NCBI GenBank assembly: GCA_964404765.1
Contig: CAYOLL010000089.1
Coordinates: 1-23,815, forward strand
DNA length: 23,815 nucleotides
Direction: 5' to 3'
Origin: CAYOLL01 sp964404765 [NCBI: uncultured Gemmatimonadota bacterium]
Lineage (GTDB): Bacteria; 4572-55
Positions 23,756-23,815 of the stretch are shown here, in pieces. The stretch's first letter is position 1. Each line of letters starts with the position of its first letter. The notes under the pieces were generated by a model. That model was not told the origin of the DNA. It was given only the letters and a program-made list of their open reading frames with translations, and did not search any database. The position numbers and the translations under genes were made by a program.

Positions 23756-23815
23756 AATCAAACCTTGCGAAGCATTAGTGTCCGTTCTTTAACCATTGAC
23801 TATTTCATAAGTTAC

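Overview
This window carries the chromosomal replication-origin neighbourhood of a Gram-negative (diderm) bacterium. On the minus strand lies the block rpmH-rnpA-yidD-yidC-khpB(jag). Divergently, on the plus strand, lie dnaA, an oriC-like spacer, dnaN, recF, a DciA-type gene and gyrB. YidC has a large periplasmic domain, which indicates a diderm. DciA and Jag together with this gene order, at moderate GC by eye, suggest a non-proteobacterial lineage, perhaps the FCB group or a neighbouring candidate phylum. That placement is a guess from gene content only.

Layout. 1-3452 (minus): terminator, khpB lacking the usual R3H domain, yidC, yidD, rnpA (probably a TTG start), rpmH and its promoter. 3453-4093: divergent promoter region and a long leader with no convincing gene. 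4094-7964: dnaA, oriC (DnaA boxes, five DnaA-trios, AT-rich stretch), dnaN, recF. 7982-10359: an inserted DNA methyltransferase fused to an Mrr-like nuclease domain, and a second SAM methyltransferase, between recF and dciA. 10356-11965: dciA, a Uma2-type nuclease-like gene and a RelE/ParE-type toxin-antitoxin pair. 12014-13987: gyrB.

The most unusual part is 13904-17918. The last codons of gyrB occur four times: once as the real gene end and three times as short displaced copies (16500-16550, 17112-17150, 17812-17918). The copies separate three small cassettes: a three-gene module of unknown function, a DUF4258/YgiT-zinc-finger pair, and an antitoxin with a frameshifted PemK-like toxin. A fourth accessory block follows the last copy: a PD-(D/E)xK nuclease plus TOPRIM pair, a chimeric zinc-finger ORF, an unknown ORF and an AAA/TOPRIM OLD-like ATPase. 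Most differences between copies are synonymous, so the copies look like former functional gyrB ends. The layout fits serial insertion of small, recombinase-free cargo at the 3' end of gyrB, each event leaving an old tail behind. The same kind of scar occurs independently at the end of the window: the last 57 bp of a chalcone-isomerase-like gene (23074-23130) recur at 23699-23755, bracketing a DUF29 gene. I regard this gene-tail-duplicating cassette insertion as the main candidate for something undescribed.

The cargo is mostly toxin-antitoxin, nuclease and ATPase genes, so the array looks like a small defence/addiction island next to the origin. It probably depends on transcription entering from gyrB, because I see no good promoter in front of the cassettes and the first genes of two of them start 6-15 nt after a gyrB-tail stop codon.
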